A stretch of DNA of 64,000 nucleotides from Paludisphaera soli (GCF_011064595.1 NZ_JAALJI010000018.1:90803-154802); one strand, 5' to 3'. Shown: positions 1-9,303, counted from the first letter of the stretch. A program made the numbers and translations. The notes: a model not told the origin generated them from the letters alone.

Positions 1-312
1 CCCAAGCACGTCGAGGAGGACGCCCTGATGGAAGTCGCCCTCGAAGCCGGCGCCGACGACGTCGAACTGGTCGAGAACTACTTCGAGGTCACCTGCGACC
101 CCAAGCAGTTCGACGTCGTCCAGAAGGCCCTCGAAGACGCCAAGATCCCCACCGAGAGCGCCGAGACCAGCTACATCCCCTCCACCTACGTCGACCTCGA
201 CGTCGACGCCGGTCGGAAGATGCTCAGGCTCCGCGACCTCCTCGACGAGAACGACGACGTCCAGAACGTCTACGCCAACGACAACATCCCCGAGGAAGTC
301 CTCGCGGACTGA
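1..312 (+). CDS. YebC/PmpR family DNA-binding transcriptional regulator, C-terminal part
   Basis: The reading frame is open from the first base of the window and ends at a TGA at 310-312, so the N-terminus lies outside. About 103 residues remain. They match the C-terminal domain of the YebC/PmpR family: an acidic stretch (GADDVELVENYFEV), then CDPKQFDVVQKALEDA and a conserved ending in which DDVQNVYAND precedes the stop. Family members are cytoplasmic DNA-binding regulators, and related proteins also act in translation; which applies here cannot be told from a fragment. The ATG at 28 is internal, because the family needs about 240 residues. No downstream co-directional partner follows within 7 kb. 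Confidence 0.93.
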   Translation, partial: PKHVEEDALMEVALEAGADDVELVENYFEVTCDPKQFDVVQKALEDAKIPTESAETSYIPSTYVDLDVDAGRKMLRLRDLLDENDDVQNVYANDNIPEEVLAD

Positions 313-710
313 GGCCAGCCCGGACCTCCGCTCCCGGTCCTGAGTCGCCCGGAGGGAAGGTCAGCGGCGCCGTCGATCGTTGGCCCGTAGGGGGGGCGGC
401 CTAGCCCCTCTCGCCAACCCCTCGTCACGGAGGGCAGGCCCGATCAGGATCGGGCGGACGAGACGTACAACCCGGCCAGGTGCGAGGCGCCGACCTCGGC
501 GATCGCGCGGAGGGCGTCGGCCGAGAACCGGGGCGTGGCGGAGGCTCACGCGGTGAAGGCCGGGTCCTGCGGATCTGTCGTTGTCAGGGTCGGGGCCAGT
601 CATCCTCCTACAATCCGTCCGTCTCCCCCGTCCGAAAGCGTTCACGAGTCGAGGAGAAAATTTATTTGTATATAAATACGTTGATTTTAGGAGCGGAGCC
701 CTGATCGCCA
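313..710. other. Intergenic region with hairpin and AT-rich patch
   Basis: This 400-bp gap holds the gene fragment listed at 444-545, an inverted repeat near 438-455 (GCCCGATC around a 2-nt centre) and an unusually AT-rich patch at about 655-695 containing TTTATTTGTATATAAATA. The patch stands out sharply in such GC-rich DNA. It lies just 3' of the minus-strand gene ending at 711. I see no intact gene. Confidence 0.5.
444..545 (-). pseudogene. Fragment resembling the C-terminus of a DUF4279-like protein
   Basis: On the minus strand about 33 codons are open between a TGA at 546-548 and a TGA at 444-446. They read RFSADALRAIAEVGASHLAG and then LYVSSARS before the stop. The pattern 'F/L-S-x-x-A-L-R-x-I-A-x-x-G-A-S' followed by a short hydrophobic strand at the C-terminus is what I recall of DUF4279 proteins. 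There is no start codon and the frame is blocked upstream, so it looks like the decayed tail of a lost gene. The identification rests on one short motif and is tentative; chance resemblance is possible. Confidence 0.35.
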
Positions 711-1082
711 TTAGCCTTGTTTGGCGACTTCAGCAAAATGCCGAAGCCAGTCTTCGACCGCTTGCACGATCTCTGCCTTGGAGCGACTCTCCAACATCTT
801 CAGTGGATTAGCCCAAGAGACTGACATCTTTGTGTCGTCGGGGGATTTCCGGATCGCGAGAAGGCGGAAGGTGCCATGAGGGTCGCCGTCGGGATACCAC
901 CCGAGGTCGATAAGGACCGAATTCCGCCCATGTACCAGTTGGAGAAGGTCCTCGCCGAATCCAATTGAAGCATGATCGTCGGCTTCAAATCCGGATTCGG
1001 TATCAAGGAACATGTTCCATTGGATCTCCCAGCCGGTCGGAATCCGGAGCGGCTGGAGGGAGGGTTCCGGCATGACGGGCAT
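711..1082 (-). CDS. Hypothetical protein, 123 aa
   Basis: I do not recognise this family with certainty. The protein is soluble, with no signal peptide or membrane segment. It has an N-terminal PLRIPTGWEIQWNMFLDTE segment, a central strand-rich LIDLGWYPDGDPHGTFRLLAI and a helical C-terminus ending in EDWLRHFAEVAKQG. The size and composition resemble single-domain immunity-type or SUKH-like proteins, but that is only an impression. The ATG at 1082 is chosen because GGAGG lies 8 nt upstream; a second ATG at 1073 is possible. The gene stands alone, next to a decayed fragment (444-545) and an AT-rich patch, which suggests an accessory locus. Confidence 0.7.
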   Translation of the reverse strand: MPVMPEPSLQPLRIPTGWEIQWNMFLDTESGFEADDHASIGFGEDLLQLVHGRNSVLIDLGWYPDGDPHGTFRLLAIRKSPDDTKMSVSWANPLKMLESRSKAEIVQAVEDWLRHFAEVAKQG

Positions 1083-1266
1083 CCTGCATTCCTCCGATGC
1101 AAGTACAGGCTTGGCGGAAAGCCATCATACCCTCGACAGCAGCGAGGGAACGGCATCGCACTGCTGCGAACCCGGCGAGCACGCTCGCGGCTGCTGGGTC
1201 ATCGATTCGATCCCGGGACGGTCTTGAAGCGCAGGCCGTCCCGATGATCTCCGAGGCCGGTTGAGG

Positions 1267-3273
1267 TCAGCGCACCCCCGCCGTGGAGACCTGGGAGACG
1301 CCCAGCGTGGACGAGCCGCTGGGGCCCGGCCGGGCGAGCAGGCGGGGCAGCTCGACGTTCTCGAAGAACGCGTAGTTGGGCTGCTCGAACTTCTTGACGT
1401 GGTCGGCCAGCGACTCGTTCGGGCCGAGATGGGCGATCTCGAAGTGCGGCAGCGTGGACGAGCCGGACTCCCACGCCGGTTTGCCCTGATACGTCATCTT
1501 GATCCGGCTGATCTGGGGGCGGACCTTGAAGGTGTCGGTCCGGAACCCCAGCCCCATCGTCCGGTAGGAGATCTCCTCCTCCTTGCCCGCCTCCACCGCC
1601 GGGAGCAGCACCAGGGCCGCGCCCGGCGCCACCTTCACCTGCATCGCGGCGAGCTTCGCCGTCAGGGACTCCACCACCTTGCCCCGTCGCGAGGCGTCGG
1701 GGACGGCCGAGGCGTCGATCGAGACGGTCGCCCCCGGGCGGAGGATGAAAAAGTTCGGGTCGGCCAGCGCCTGCTTGAGCGTCTGCAGGACGCTCGGCTG
1801 GGGGAGGCGGGCCGGCACCAGGGCGCCGGGCTGGTTGTGCCCCGCGCCCAGGAGGAACCAGCAGAGCCCGTCGCGGTCGCAGACGGCGGCCTCGGGCCCC
1901 TGGTACTCCCAGAGCTTGACCTGGCTCTCGACGTCGATCAGGTAGCGGCCGCCCGCCAGGAAATGCTCGTCGTCCACCCAGGCGGGGGGCTGGTCGGGGG
2001 TGACGGCGATCGGGTGGAGGGCGATCTCGCGCCGGAGCACGCCGTCCTCGGCGTTCCAGACGAACGCCTTGCCGGCCGTGATGCAGGCGAACTTCTTCCC
2101 CGAGGGGCTGAACCCGAAAGTCGGCCAGGGGGCGTGCTGGACCGGAAGGGGTTGGAGCGCGGCGACCTGGCCGGCCTCGACGTCGAGCAGGCCGACCTTG
2201 CCGTCGCCGGCGAACGCCAGGAACTTGCCGTCGGGCGAGAGGGCCGGCAGGCAGCCGTCGGCCACCGAGAGGGTCAGCGTGGGACGCACCGGCTCGGCGT
2301 CCCAGACCACGAGCTTGCCGCCCCCCACCGTCGCGAACCGATCCGGCCCGAGGAACGCGGCCCACTTCACGTCACGCGCCGGCCCCTGCACGTCGCCGTA
2401 GGGGGCCATGCGCCAGGCCCGCGTCGGCCCCTGGGGCGTCAGCTCCCACAACTCCAGCTTGTCGGCGTTGCCGAAGCCGAATTCGTCCTTGCGCATCAGA
2501 GCCCGGTCGCCGGCGTCGGAGAGCGCCACGGGCGACATGACGCCCTCGGCCTTCGCCACGCCCAGGGTCTTGCCGGCCTTGAGGTCGCAGAGGACCAGCC
2601 GAGTGACGCCGGGCTTGGGGTCGTCCAGCGTGTAACCGATCGCGGCGTGGGTGCCGGGCGCGTTCAGGACGTAGCCCTTGCGACGCTCGAAGAAGTTGGT
2701 CGTCCCGGGGATCGGCACGCCTCGGGGCCGCGCGGCGGCGGCGGCGGGATCGGATGGGGCGGCGGGCGCGATCGCGACCTTCCAGTCGCCGTCGGGAGGG
2801 AGTCCCGCGAGCTGGGCCGAGGACCAGTCGGGCTCGATCTCCTCGGGCTCGCCGCTGGTCGGGGCCGGGCGCTGACGCGGGCTCGCCGCGGTCGCTCGGG
2901 ATGGCCGGGCCATCGCGCCGGGGCGGCCGGCGGGGGCCTTGGGCTGGAACGGATCGGCGGCTTCCTTGGGCTTGAACGGGTCCTCGTCGGCCAGCTTCTT
3001 CTGCTGCTCGGCGACGTAATTCCGGTCGGCCGAGCAGAGTCGATCCAGCAGGACCTGCATCTCCTTCCCGTCGGCCTTACGGAGGGTGACGTTCTCCCCC
3101 TCCACGCCGACGTACCGGGCCTCGATCTTGAACCGGCCGCTGACGTCCTTCCAGATGCGCAACTCGGGCTCGTCGGCCCGGACCGTCACCGGCGGGGCGA
3201 GGCCCGTCGCCAGCAGGAACGTGCAGCCGATCGCCCACCGCCGCCACGAACCCCAAGAGGGGAATCCGCGCAT
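1267..3273 (-). CDS. SHD1 domain-containing secreted protein with WD40-like propeller
   Basis: A 668-aa protein with an N-terminal signal peptide (about residues 1-33, hydrophobic core CTFLLATGLAPPV). It is followed by an SHD1-type domain at about 38-92 (RIWKDVSGRFKIEARY, then a strand pair and LLDRLCSADRNYVAE), a fold common in planctomycete secreted proteins and named after yeast Sla1. A Pro/Ala-rich linker leads to about 180-440, where repeated strands such as LSPDGKFLAFAGDGKVGLLD and FSPSGKKFACITAGKAFVWN look like WD40-type propeller blades. The last 200 residues are not recognised. It is probably periplasmic or exported. Substrate and partner are unknown. It is the last gene before a 180-bp gap and lies downstream of the SPFH gene on the same strand. 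Confidence 0.85.
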   Translation of the reverse strand: MRGFPSWGSWRRWAIGCTFLLATGLAPPVTVRADEPELRIWKDVSGRFKIEARYVGVEGENVTLRKADGKEMQVLLDRLCSADRNYVAEQQKKLADEDPFKPKEAADPFQPKAPAGRPGAMARPSRATAASPRQRPAPTSGEPEEIEPDWSSAQLAGLPPDGDWKVAIAPAAPSDPAAAAARPRGVPIPGTTNFFERRKGYVLNAPGTHAAIGYTLDDPKPGVTRLVLCDLKAGKTLGVAKAEGVMSPVALSDAGDRALMRKDEFGFGNADKLELWELTPQGPTRAWRMAPYGDVQGPARDVKWAAFLGPDRFATVGGGKLVVWDAEPVRPTLTLSVADGCLPALSPDGKFLAFAGDGKVGLLDVEAGQVAALQPLPVQHAPWPTFGFSPSGKKFACITAGKAFVWNAEDGVLRREIALHPIAVTPDQPPAWVDDEHFLAGGRYLIDVESQVKLWEYQGPEAAVCDRDGLCWFLLGAGHNQPGALVPARLPQPSVLQTLKQALADPNFFILRPGATVSIDASAVPDASRRGKVVESLTAKLAAMQVKVAPGAALVLLPAVEAGKEEEISYRTMGLGFRTDTFKVRPQISRIKMTYQGKPAWESGSSTLPHFEIAHLGPNESLADHVKKFEQPNYAFFENVELPRLLARPGPSGSSTLGVSQVSTAGVR

Positions 3274-3418
3274 GACCAGGCCCCCGAGACGCGAAATGGA
3301 GAGACGCCCCGGCCGCGTCCCCGATCCGCGACGTGGGATCGAGGCGTGCCGAGGCGTCGAATCTATCGGGGCGGCGCGGGAGGTTCAAGCGTGCAACGTT
3401 GCGGGTTTCGCGGGGGCC

Positions 3419-4318
3419 TCACTTGCCGGCGTTGACCGTCGGCTGGGTGCCCCGGTCGGAGCAGAGGACGACGAGTAGGTTGCCGATCATGGCGGCCTTC
3501 TTGTCGTTGTCCAGCTCGACGATGTTGTGGTGAGAGAGCCGGTCCAGGGCCATCTCGACCATCCCCACCGCGCCCTCCACGATCATCGTCCGGGCGGCGA
3601 TCACCGCCCCCGCCTGCTGGCGCTGGAGCATCGCGTGGGCGATCTCCTGGGCGTAGGCCAGGTGGCTGATGCGGGCCTCCAGCACCAGGACGCCCGCCTG
3701 CACGAGCCGCTCCTGGATCTCCGTCTTGAGGTGCTCGGCGACCTCCGCCGTGTGGCTCCGCAGGGCGATCTCGCCGTCGACGTGGGGGTCGTACGGGTAG
3801 TTCAGGGCCAGGTTCCGCAGCGCGGCCTCGCTCTGGACGTGGACGAAGTCGTTGTAGTCGTCGACGTGGAAGAGGGCCTCGGCCGTGTCGACGACCCGCC
3901 AGACGACGACCGCGGCGATCTCGATCGGGTTGCCGGCCAGGTCGTTGACCTTCAGCCGCTCGCTCTCGAAGTTCCGCACCCGCAGCGACACGCTGCGCTT
4001 GGTGAAGAACGGGTTGACCCATCGCAGCCCCGGCTCGCGGACCGTGCCGCGGTAGTCGCCGAAGAGCTGCAGCACCTTGGCCTCGTTCGGCCCCACCGTG
4101 AACAGCCCGATGAGCCCGAAGAAGAGGGCCACCCCCGCCGCCAGCGCCGGCACCACGAAGACGCCGTTCTCGGTGCCGATCGCCACGGCCAGGAACAGAA
4201 GCCCGGCCGCCAGCAAGGCCCCGAACCAGGAGAGCACGCTCATGCCCGACCGCGGCTCGACGAGCACCTCGCGCATCTGGATCGTCGCCTTGCCGGTACC
4301 TTCCCAATCCGCATCCAT
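3419..4318 (-). CDS. SPFH (band 7/stomatin-like) domain membrane protein
   Basis: A 299-aa protein. Two hydrophobic segments lie at about residues 27-48 and 52-74, followed by [20 protein letters not shown] and [20 protein letters not shown], the characteristic entry of SPFH domains. The domain continues with [17 protein letters not shown] strands and a helix rich in Glu, Ala and Gln ([20 protein letters not shown]). Family members oligomerise at membranes and scaffold proteases or lipid microdomains. AGGA 9 nt upstream supports the ATG at 4318. No NfeD partner is adjacent. The following SHD1 gene is on the same strand about 145 nt away, so co-transcription is possible. Confidence 0.93.
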   Translation of the reverse strand: MDADWEGTGKATIQMREVLVEPRSGMSVLSWFGALLAAGLLFLAVAIGTENGVFVVPALAAGVALFFGLIGLFTVGPNEAKVLQLFGDYRGTVREPGLRWVNPFFTKRSVSLRVRNFESERLKVNDLAGNPIEIAAVVVWRVVDTAEALFHVDDYNDFVHVQSEAALRNLALNYPYDPHVDGEIALRSHTAEVAEHLKTEIQERLVQAGVLVLEARISHLAYAQEIAHAMLQRQQAGAVIAARTMIVEGAVGMVEMALDRLSHHNIVELDNDKKAAMIGNLLVVLCSDRGTQPTVNAGK

Positions 4319-4677
4319 CGTCGGAATTCCTGTTTGTTTCTGATGTTGGGTTGCGTCGTTCTCGCCCGTGTCTTCGCCAGGGACCCGGAATTATTGCCCG
4401 CAATGGGCGCGGGACGACGACGCGGCCGAAGAGGGGCGTCCCCTGTCTCGACGCGAAGGCCGGCGGCGGCCGCGCGGGAACGGATGGAGACCCGCCTCCG
4501 CCGCCGTCGCGGCCGGGCGCGGCCCGCCGTGGCGACGGCCGACGGTGGTCCGCCGCGCGAGTCGACGACCGGGTGCAGCTTCGTCCTGAGCCTTCGGACC
4601 GGACCCTAACGGGGCCCCGGTCGGCGGAAGCGAAAATCGACCGTTTTTCACCCGTTTCGCAACGACAGGACGTCGAC

Positions 4678-5160
4678 TCAAGGTCGGTACTTCTCGTCGG
4701 GGCCCAGTTCCCGGACCAACTCGGCGAGGCAACCGACGAGCAGTTTCCATTGTTCGACGCCCGCGCCCGGAGGGTACTGGACCTTCGACGGCAAGTTCTT
4801 GTCGTGCTTCGTCTTCGTCTCGACCTTGATCAGCCGGTCCGGCCCCGTCAACGTCCAGGTCGCCCGGACGTTGTCCTTCGCCCGGACCTCGGGGCCCCGC
4901 ATGAAACGGCGATCGATCTCCTCGTACTGCGCCGGCCACAACTCGACCGGCCCGCCTGCCGGTTTCCCGCCCGACCAGTGCGTGTGTCCAACGAACGCGA
5001 AATGGTCGTTCGAGGGGAGCATGAGCAGCGCGAAGATCTCCGCCCCCTCGGCCATCCGTCTCTCGTCGAACCCCAGCAGCCAGGCCATCTCCCTGGGGGT
5101 CTTTCCGAGGACCCATCGCTCCCTTGTTATGTAGCCCGTAACCAACTTGGTGTTCGTCAT
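4678..5160 (-). CDS. Hypothetical protein, 160 aa
   Basis: I do not recognise the family. The protein is soluble and lacks a signal peptide. Visible blocks are an N-terminal VTGYITRERWVLGKTPREMA, a hydrophobic FALLMLPSNDHFAFVGHTHW and a Lys-rich VETKTKHDKNLPSKVQYPP before an amphipathic C-terminal helix. The coding call is supported by a strong ribosome binding site (GGGGGAGGAG immediately before the ATG at 5160) and by normal codon use for this genome. The gene is solitary: 360 nt separate it from the SPFH gene start and about 280 nt from the DUF2071 stop, so no operon partner informs function. Confidence 0.72.
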   Translation of the reverse strand: MTNTKLVTGYITRERWVLGKTPREMAWLLGFDERRMAEGAEIFALLMLPSNDHFAFVGHTHWSGGKPAGGPVELWPAQYEEIDRRFMRGPEVRAKDNVRATWTLTGPDRLIKVETKTKHDKNLPSKVQYPPGAGVEQWKLLVGCLAELVRELGPDEKYRP

Positions 5161-5439
5161 GGCTCCTCCCCCTTACAAAGTGGTGGAATCCATGCGTTCA
5201 TGATTAGCCGGATTTCGTCCTAAAGCAAGGACCGAAGCCGGCCGGAGGGCCGCTCGCCGCTGGAGGATCCGGGGCGATGAGGATTCCGGCGGGGCCGGGC
5301 GACCTCGTCCCCCGCGCCCTCGGCGGCCGGGGCCGGGCCGGTCTGATCCGTCGACGTCAGGGACGCGACGTCGGTCGTCGATCGCGACCGGGACAAGCTG
5401 GCGAACGGGGGAAGCCGCGAATCGACCGCCGGGCCGGAT

Positions 5440-6180
5440 TCACCCCGCGGGGCGCAGCGGGAAGACGCGGACGCGCACCTCGCTCGCGTAATGGGCGAGG
5501 GGCGCGACGTCCGGACGCGGCAGCCCGGCGGCGGCGAGGAGGCACTCCTCCAGTCCGTCGACGCGGGCCGGCTGGAGCGGGTAGGGCGCGTGGTGGACGC
5601 GGCCCGCGAGGAGCCGGCCCCGGTGGGTCGTGTAGAGGATGTAACGCTCGGCGAGGAAGTGTTCGAGCGTGCCGGGGGCCGAGGCTCGGGGCGTCCCCTT
5701 GGGGCGGTAAGCCAGGTCGCAGCCGGCGGGGGTCGGGCCCGGCCAGAGGCGTTCGGAGCGGTAGGCGATCCCTCCGGCGGCCCGGCTCAGGCCCATCCTG
5801 GCGAAATGGTAGGGCAGGCTCCAGAACCGCCGCGCCACCCGTACGGCGAGCGCGTTGGCGGCGTCCAGGCTGAAGAACCAGACGCCCGGATCGCGACCCT
5901 GGTGATGCACATAGGTGCGAACGTTGACCTCGTGAAACCGCGAGGTCCCCGGCACCGGCGGCGACCACGAAAAGCGGATCCCGGTCATCGTGAACGGGAC
6001 CAGGCCGACGTAGGCGACGCCCTCGTGCTCGTCGACCTCCAGAGCCTCGGGGATCAAGGGCCGGAGGACCGCCGCCGGGACGGGCCAGTGGAGGAACAGC
6101 AGGTCCGCCCAGCGCTGGCGCATCGAGGTGCGGCCGGCGGGGCGGAGGGTCGGGCCGATGCGGTCGATCGCGTCCGTCAT
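5440..6180 (-). CDS. YqjF/DUF2071 family protein
   Basis: A 246-aa cytoplasmic protein of the DUF2071 (YqjF) family. Diagnostic blocks are the N-terminal RQRWADLLFLHWPVPAAVLR with PLIPEALEVDEHEG, the middle FHEVNVRTYVHHQGRDPGVW followed by FFSLDAANALAV, and a WSLPYHFARM motif. The fold is related to acetoacetate decarboxylase-like proteins, but the substrate is unknown. GGGGAG 8 nt upstream supports the ATG at 6180. Length is typical for the family. It is separated by a strong hairpin (6267-6298) from the PEP-CTERM gene upstream, so it probably has its own promoter. Confidence 0.92.
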   Translation of the reverse strand: MTDAIDRIGPTLRPAGRTSMRQRWADLLFLHWPVPAAVLRPLIPEALEVDEHEGVAYVGLVPFTMTGIRFSWSPPVPGTSRFHEVNVRTYVHHQGRDPGVWFFSLDAANALAVRVARRFWSLPYHFARMGLSRAAGGIAYRSERLWPGPTPAGCDLAYRPKGTPRASAPGTLEHFLAERYILYTTHRGRLLAGRVHHAPYPLQPARVDGLEECLLAAAGLPRPDVAPLAHYASEVRVRVFPLRPAG

Positions 6181-6266
6181 GTCGCGGCTCCCCTTCGCCG
6201 TGAGGGCGAGGAGCCGAGTCTAGCGTGCCGCGGAGGGGCCGGCCATCCGTCTCTTTCGCGCGGCGA

Positions 6267-6298
6267 AAGGCCCGGCCCCATCGCGGGGGCCGGGCCTT
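6267..6298 (-). terminator. Rho-independent-type terminator after the PEP-CTERM gene
   Basis: A perfect 13-bp stem (AAGGCCCGGCCCC with its complement) closes a 6-nt loop. It lies 27 nt past the stop of the minus-strand gene at 6325. On the minus strand it is followed by TTTCG, a short T tract. Confidence 0.7.
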
Positions 6299-6324
6299 CG
6301 GTCGAGATCCGCTTGCGGCTTGGT

Positions 6325-6972
6325 TCAGGCGGTCGTGGCGCGGCGGCGACGGACGGCCCCGACGAGGCCGAGGGCGCCCGCCCCGAGGCCGAACATGGCG
6401 ACCGAGGCCGGCTCGGGCACCGCGGGGGCGATCCCGCCGATGCGGAGCTGGCGGACGTCGTCGATCCCGCCGGGCGACGAGAAGCCGACGCTGCTGATCC
6501 GCTCGCCGTTGATCGCCGTGATGGTGAAGAAGTTCTGCCCGTTGCCCAGGGCGAAAGCCGAGGACGTGTACTGCTCGGGGTTGTTGAAGGCGTCGAAGCC
6601 GTTGATCGTGAAGACCACGCTGCCGCTGCCGCTGAACAGGTTGAAGATCAGGCTGGTGAAGGTCGCACCGCCGGCGAGGTTGATGGAATCGAGCCCGAGC
6701 AGGTCGCCGGTCTCCGCCTCGACCCGAGCCTGGCCGCTCGAAGGCGACTCCAGGACCTGGGCGGCCGACGTGATGAACACGCCGGTGTTCGTCTGGTTGG
6801 TGACTCCGGTGATCGTGTTGCCGACCTCGCCGCTGGTCAGCAGCACGTTCTCGTCGACCTGGGGCACGTTCGCCTTGACGACGACGAAATCGGCCCGGGA
6901 CAGCCCGGGGGCCGCTGCGAAGCCCAGCAGGGCGAGGGCCAGCGAGAGCACGGACAAGCGAGAAATCTTCAT
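6325..6972 (-). CDS. PEP-CTERM sorting domain-containing secreted protein
   Basis: A 215-aa exported protein. The start at 6972 gives a clean signal peptide (MKISRLSVLSLALALLGFAA, cleavage near LSRA-D) with GGAG about 11 nt upstream; a longer frame upstream adds only a low-quality extension. The body is strand-rich and low in charge. The C-terminus has the PEP-CTERM tripartite signal: VPEPAS, a hydrophobic helix (VAMFGLGAGALGLVGAV) and an Arg cluster RRRR. Proteins with this tail are processed by exosortase and displayed at the surface or in extracellular matrix. No exosortase gene is in this window. The function of the body is unknown. Confidence 0.93.
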   Translation of the reverse strand: MKISRLSVLSLALALLGFAAAPGLSRADFVVVKANVPQVDENVLLTSGEVGNTITGVTNQTNTGVFITSAAQVLESPSSGQARVEAETGDLLGLDSINLAGGATFTSLIFNLFSGSGSVVFTINGFDAFNNPEQYTSSAFALGNGQNFFTITAINGERISSVGFSSPGGIDDVRQLRIGGIAPAVPEPASVAMFGLGAGALGLVGAVRRRRATTA

Positions 6973-7552
6973 AGGTGCCAGTTCTCCAATCGCAAATCGA
7001 AGGTGGTGGGGAAATCGACCGAAACTTCCTGGACCGAGCGCTTCGGAGTTCGACAAATCGTCCGCCTCGCGACCCCTGTCCGCCGAGCTCCCGAGCCGTC
7101 GCCCGGATCGGTCGTCCGATCCAAGGTCCGACATCCAACGGATCGCTCGGGTGAATCTGTGTTGAACGATAGCCGGGGCTCGGAGCCCTCGCCATCCGAG
7201 GATGAGCGAGAATCCGCCGGCCTTATCGAGGATCGGTCGGTTCCTCCGCAAGTTGATATTGGGCAGTAGTTTCGGCTGTGACTCCGGATGATTCGGGGAT
7301 CCCACGCGATGTTTTGTAGAGGCATCATGAGTTGTTCATGTCGACTTCGGTGAGCCCTGCGAGGCGGCCCCGCCGCGGATGGGGGTTTCGCGGAGCCCCC
7401 GGCCGTCCGGATCCCGCCGGACTCGCGACGCGGTCGAGGTCGGATCGCCCCCCGATTTTCTCCCACGCTTCGTGAAACCCTCTCGAAACGGGCCCATAAT
7501 GGACCGTCCGTCCCGACGCCAGCCTGGAACCCGCAGCCGGAGATCCGCCGTC

Positions 7553-9280
7553 ATGAGAATGGTCCCCCCCGCCGCCCTGGCCCTGGCCTTGATGGCCGCC
7601 CTCGGCCTCGCGCAGGCCCAGCAGGCGCCCAACGCGCCGGCTCCCGGCGCGCCGAAGAACCCGACGGAGGCCGTCGTCCCGGCCGACGCCTCGCCGAGCC
7701 CCGCCCCGGCGGCCCCCGTCGGACAGGCGGCGACCGGCCTGGTCTTCCACGACCGCGACGGCGACGGCGTCCGCGACGAGGGGGAGCCGGGCCTGCCGGG
7801 CGTCCGGGTCTCCAACGGCCGCGACGTCGTCCGCACCGACGACTCGGGCCGCTACACCCTGCCGGTCGACGACGACACGATGCTGTTCGTCATCAAGCCG
7901 CGGAACTGGATGACGCCCGTCGACGGCGAGCAGCTGCCGAAGTTCTCCTACAACCACAAGCCCGGCGGCTCGCCCAAGACCCACTTCCCCGGCGTCGCGC
8001 CGACCGGCCCCCTGCCCGCCTCGGTCGACTTCGCGCTCGTCCCCCGGGAGGAGCCCGACTCGTTCAAGCTGCTCCTCTTCGGCGACACCCAGCCGCGCGA
8101 CGTGAAGGAGGTCGAGTACATCACCCACGACGTGATCGAGCCCCTGATCGCCGCCGGCAAGCACGGGGCGGTCCTGGGCATGACCCTGGGCGACGTGGTC
8201 TTCAACGACCTGTCCGTCTTCGAGCCCCTCAAGCAGTCGATCGCGCTCCTGGGCCTCCCCTGGTACAACGTGCTGGGCAACCACGACATGAACTTCGACG
8301 CGGCCGACGACCGCTACTCGGACGAGACCTGGGAGCACTACTTCGGCCCGCCGTACTACTCGTTCGACCACGGCCCGGTCCACTTCGTCGTCCTCGACGA
8401 CGTGATCTGGGTCGCCGCCGACCCGAACGACAAGAAATCCAAGGGGAAGTACCACGGCGGCCTGGGCGCCAGGCAGATGGAGTTCCTCCGCAACGACCTG
8501 GCGAACACCCCCAAGGACCAGCTCGTCGTCCTGACCATGCACATCCCGATCACCGAGGTCGAGGAGCGCCGCGAGATCTTCAAGCTGCTGGCCGAGCGCC
8601 CGCACTCGCTGTCGATCTCGGCCCACCTGCACCAGCAGCAGCACCGGTTCCTCGGCCCCGAGGACGGCTTCTCCGCCGAGAACCCCCACCACCACCTGGT
8701 CCACGGAACCGTCTGCGGGAGCTGGTGGTCCGGCGCGCCGGACGAGAACGGCATCCCCAACGCCACGATGTCCGACGGCGCCCCCAACGGCTACTCGATC
8801 GTCACGTTCGACGGGCCCAAATATGACGTGGAGTTCCACGCCGCCCGCCGCCCCGCCGATCACCAGATGAACATCCACGCCCCCGAGGAGGTCGCCTCCG
8901 GGGCCCTCGCGGAGACCGACGCGATCGTCAACGTCTTCGCCGGCAACGAGAAGTCGACCGTGGAGATCCGCCTCGGCGACTCGGGCGAATGGCGGCCGAT
9001 GGAGCAGGTTCGCGAGGCCGACCCGTACTACCTCGCCATGAAGAAGCTGGAGGAGGGCCCCAACCCCCCGCCCGGCCGCAAGCTCCCGAATCCGGCCAAG
9101 TCCACCCACCTGTGGAAAGCCAGGCTGGCCGCCGGCGCGGAGGTCCCCGCCCCGGGCACCCACCTGATCCACGTCCGCGCCACCGACATGTTCGGCAAGA
9201 CGTTCGAGGATCGCCGCGCCGTGCGGATCGCCGGGGGCTCCGACTCCGCCCCCGCCCAGCCGGCCGCCGCCGGCAACTGA
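7553..9280 (+). CDS. Secreted calcineurin-like metallophosphoesterase with N- and C-terminal accessory domains
   Basis: A 575-aa exported enzyme. The start at 7553 gives a signal peptide (hydrophobic residues about 6-22, AQA cleavage) and has GGAG about 9 nt upstream. A Pro/Ala linker leads to an SdrD-B-like or MetallophosN-type domain (about 62-165, VFHDRDGDGVRDEGEPGLPG). The phosphoesterase core follows with metal ligand motifs GDTQ (177-180), GD (213-214), GNHD (242-245), a later TMHIP and SAHLH. The last 160 residues resemble MetallophosC. It probably hydrolyses a phosphate ester in the periplasm or outside; the substrate is unknown. It is monocistronic, ending before a shared hairpin at 9304-9350. 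Confidence 0.93.
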   Translation: MRMVPPAALALALMAALGLAQAQQAPNAPAPGAPKNPTEAVVPADASPSPAPAAPVGQAATGLVFHDRDGDGVRDEGEPGLPGVRVSNGRDVVRTDDSGRYTLPVDDDTMLFVIKPRNWMTPVDGEQLPKFSYNHKPGGSPKTHFPGVAPTGPLPASVDFALVPREEPDSFKLLLFGDTQPRDVKEVEYITHDVIEPLIAAGKHGAVLGMTLGDVVFNDLSVFEPLKQSIALLGLPWYNVLGNHDMNFDAADDRYSDETWEHYFGPPYYSFDHGPVHFVVLDDVIWVAADPNDKKSKGKYHGGLGARQMEFLRNDLANTPKDQLVVLTMHIPITEVEERREIFKLLAERPHSLSISAHLHQQQHRFLGPEDGFSAENPHHHLVHGTVCGSWWSGAPDENGIPNATMSDGAPNGYSIVTFDGPKYDVEFHAARRPADHQMNIHAPEEVASGALAETDAIVNVFAGNEKSTVEIRLGDSGEWRPMEQVREADPYYLAMKKLEEGPNPPPGRKLPNPAKSTHLWKARLAAGAEVPAPGTHLIHVRATDMFGKTFEDRRAVRIAGGSDSAPAQPAAAGN

Positions 9281-9303
9281 CCGACGCCGACCGCCTGAAG
9301 CCC

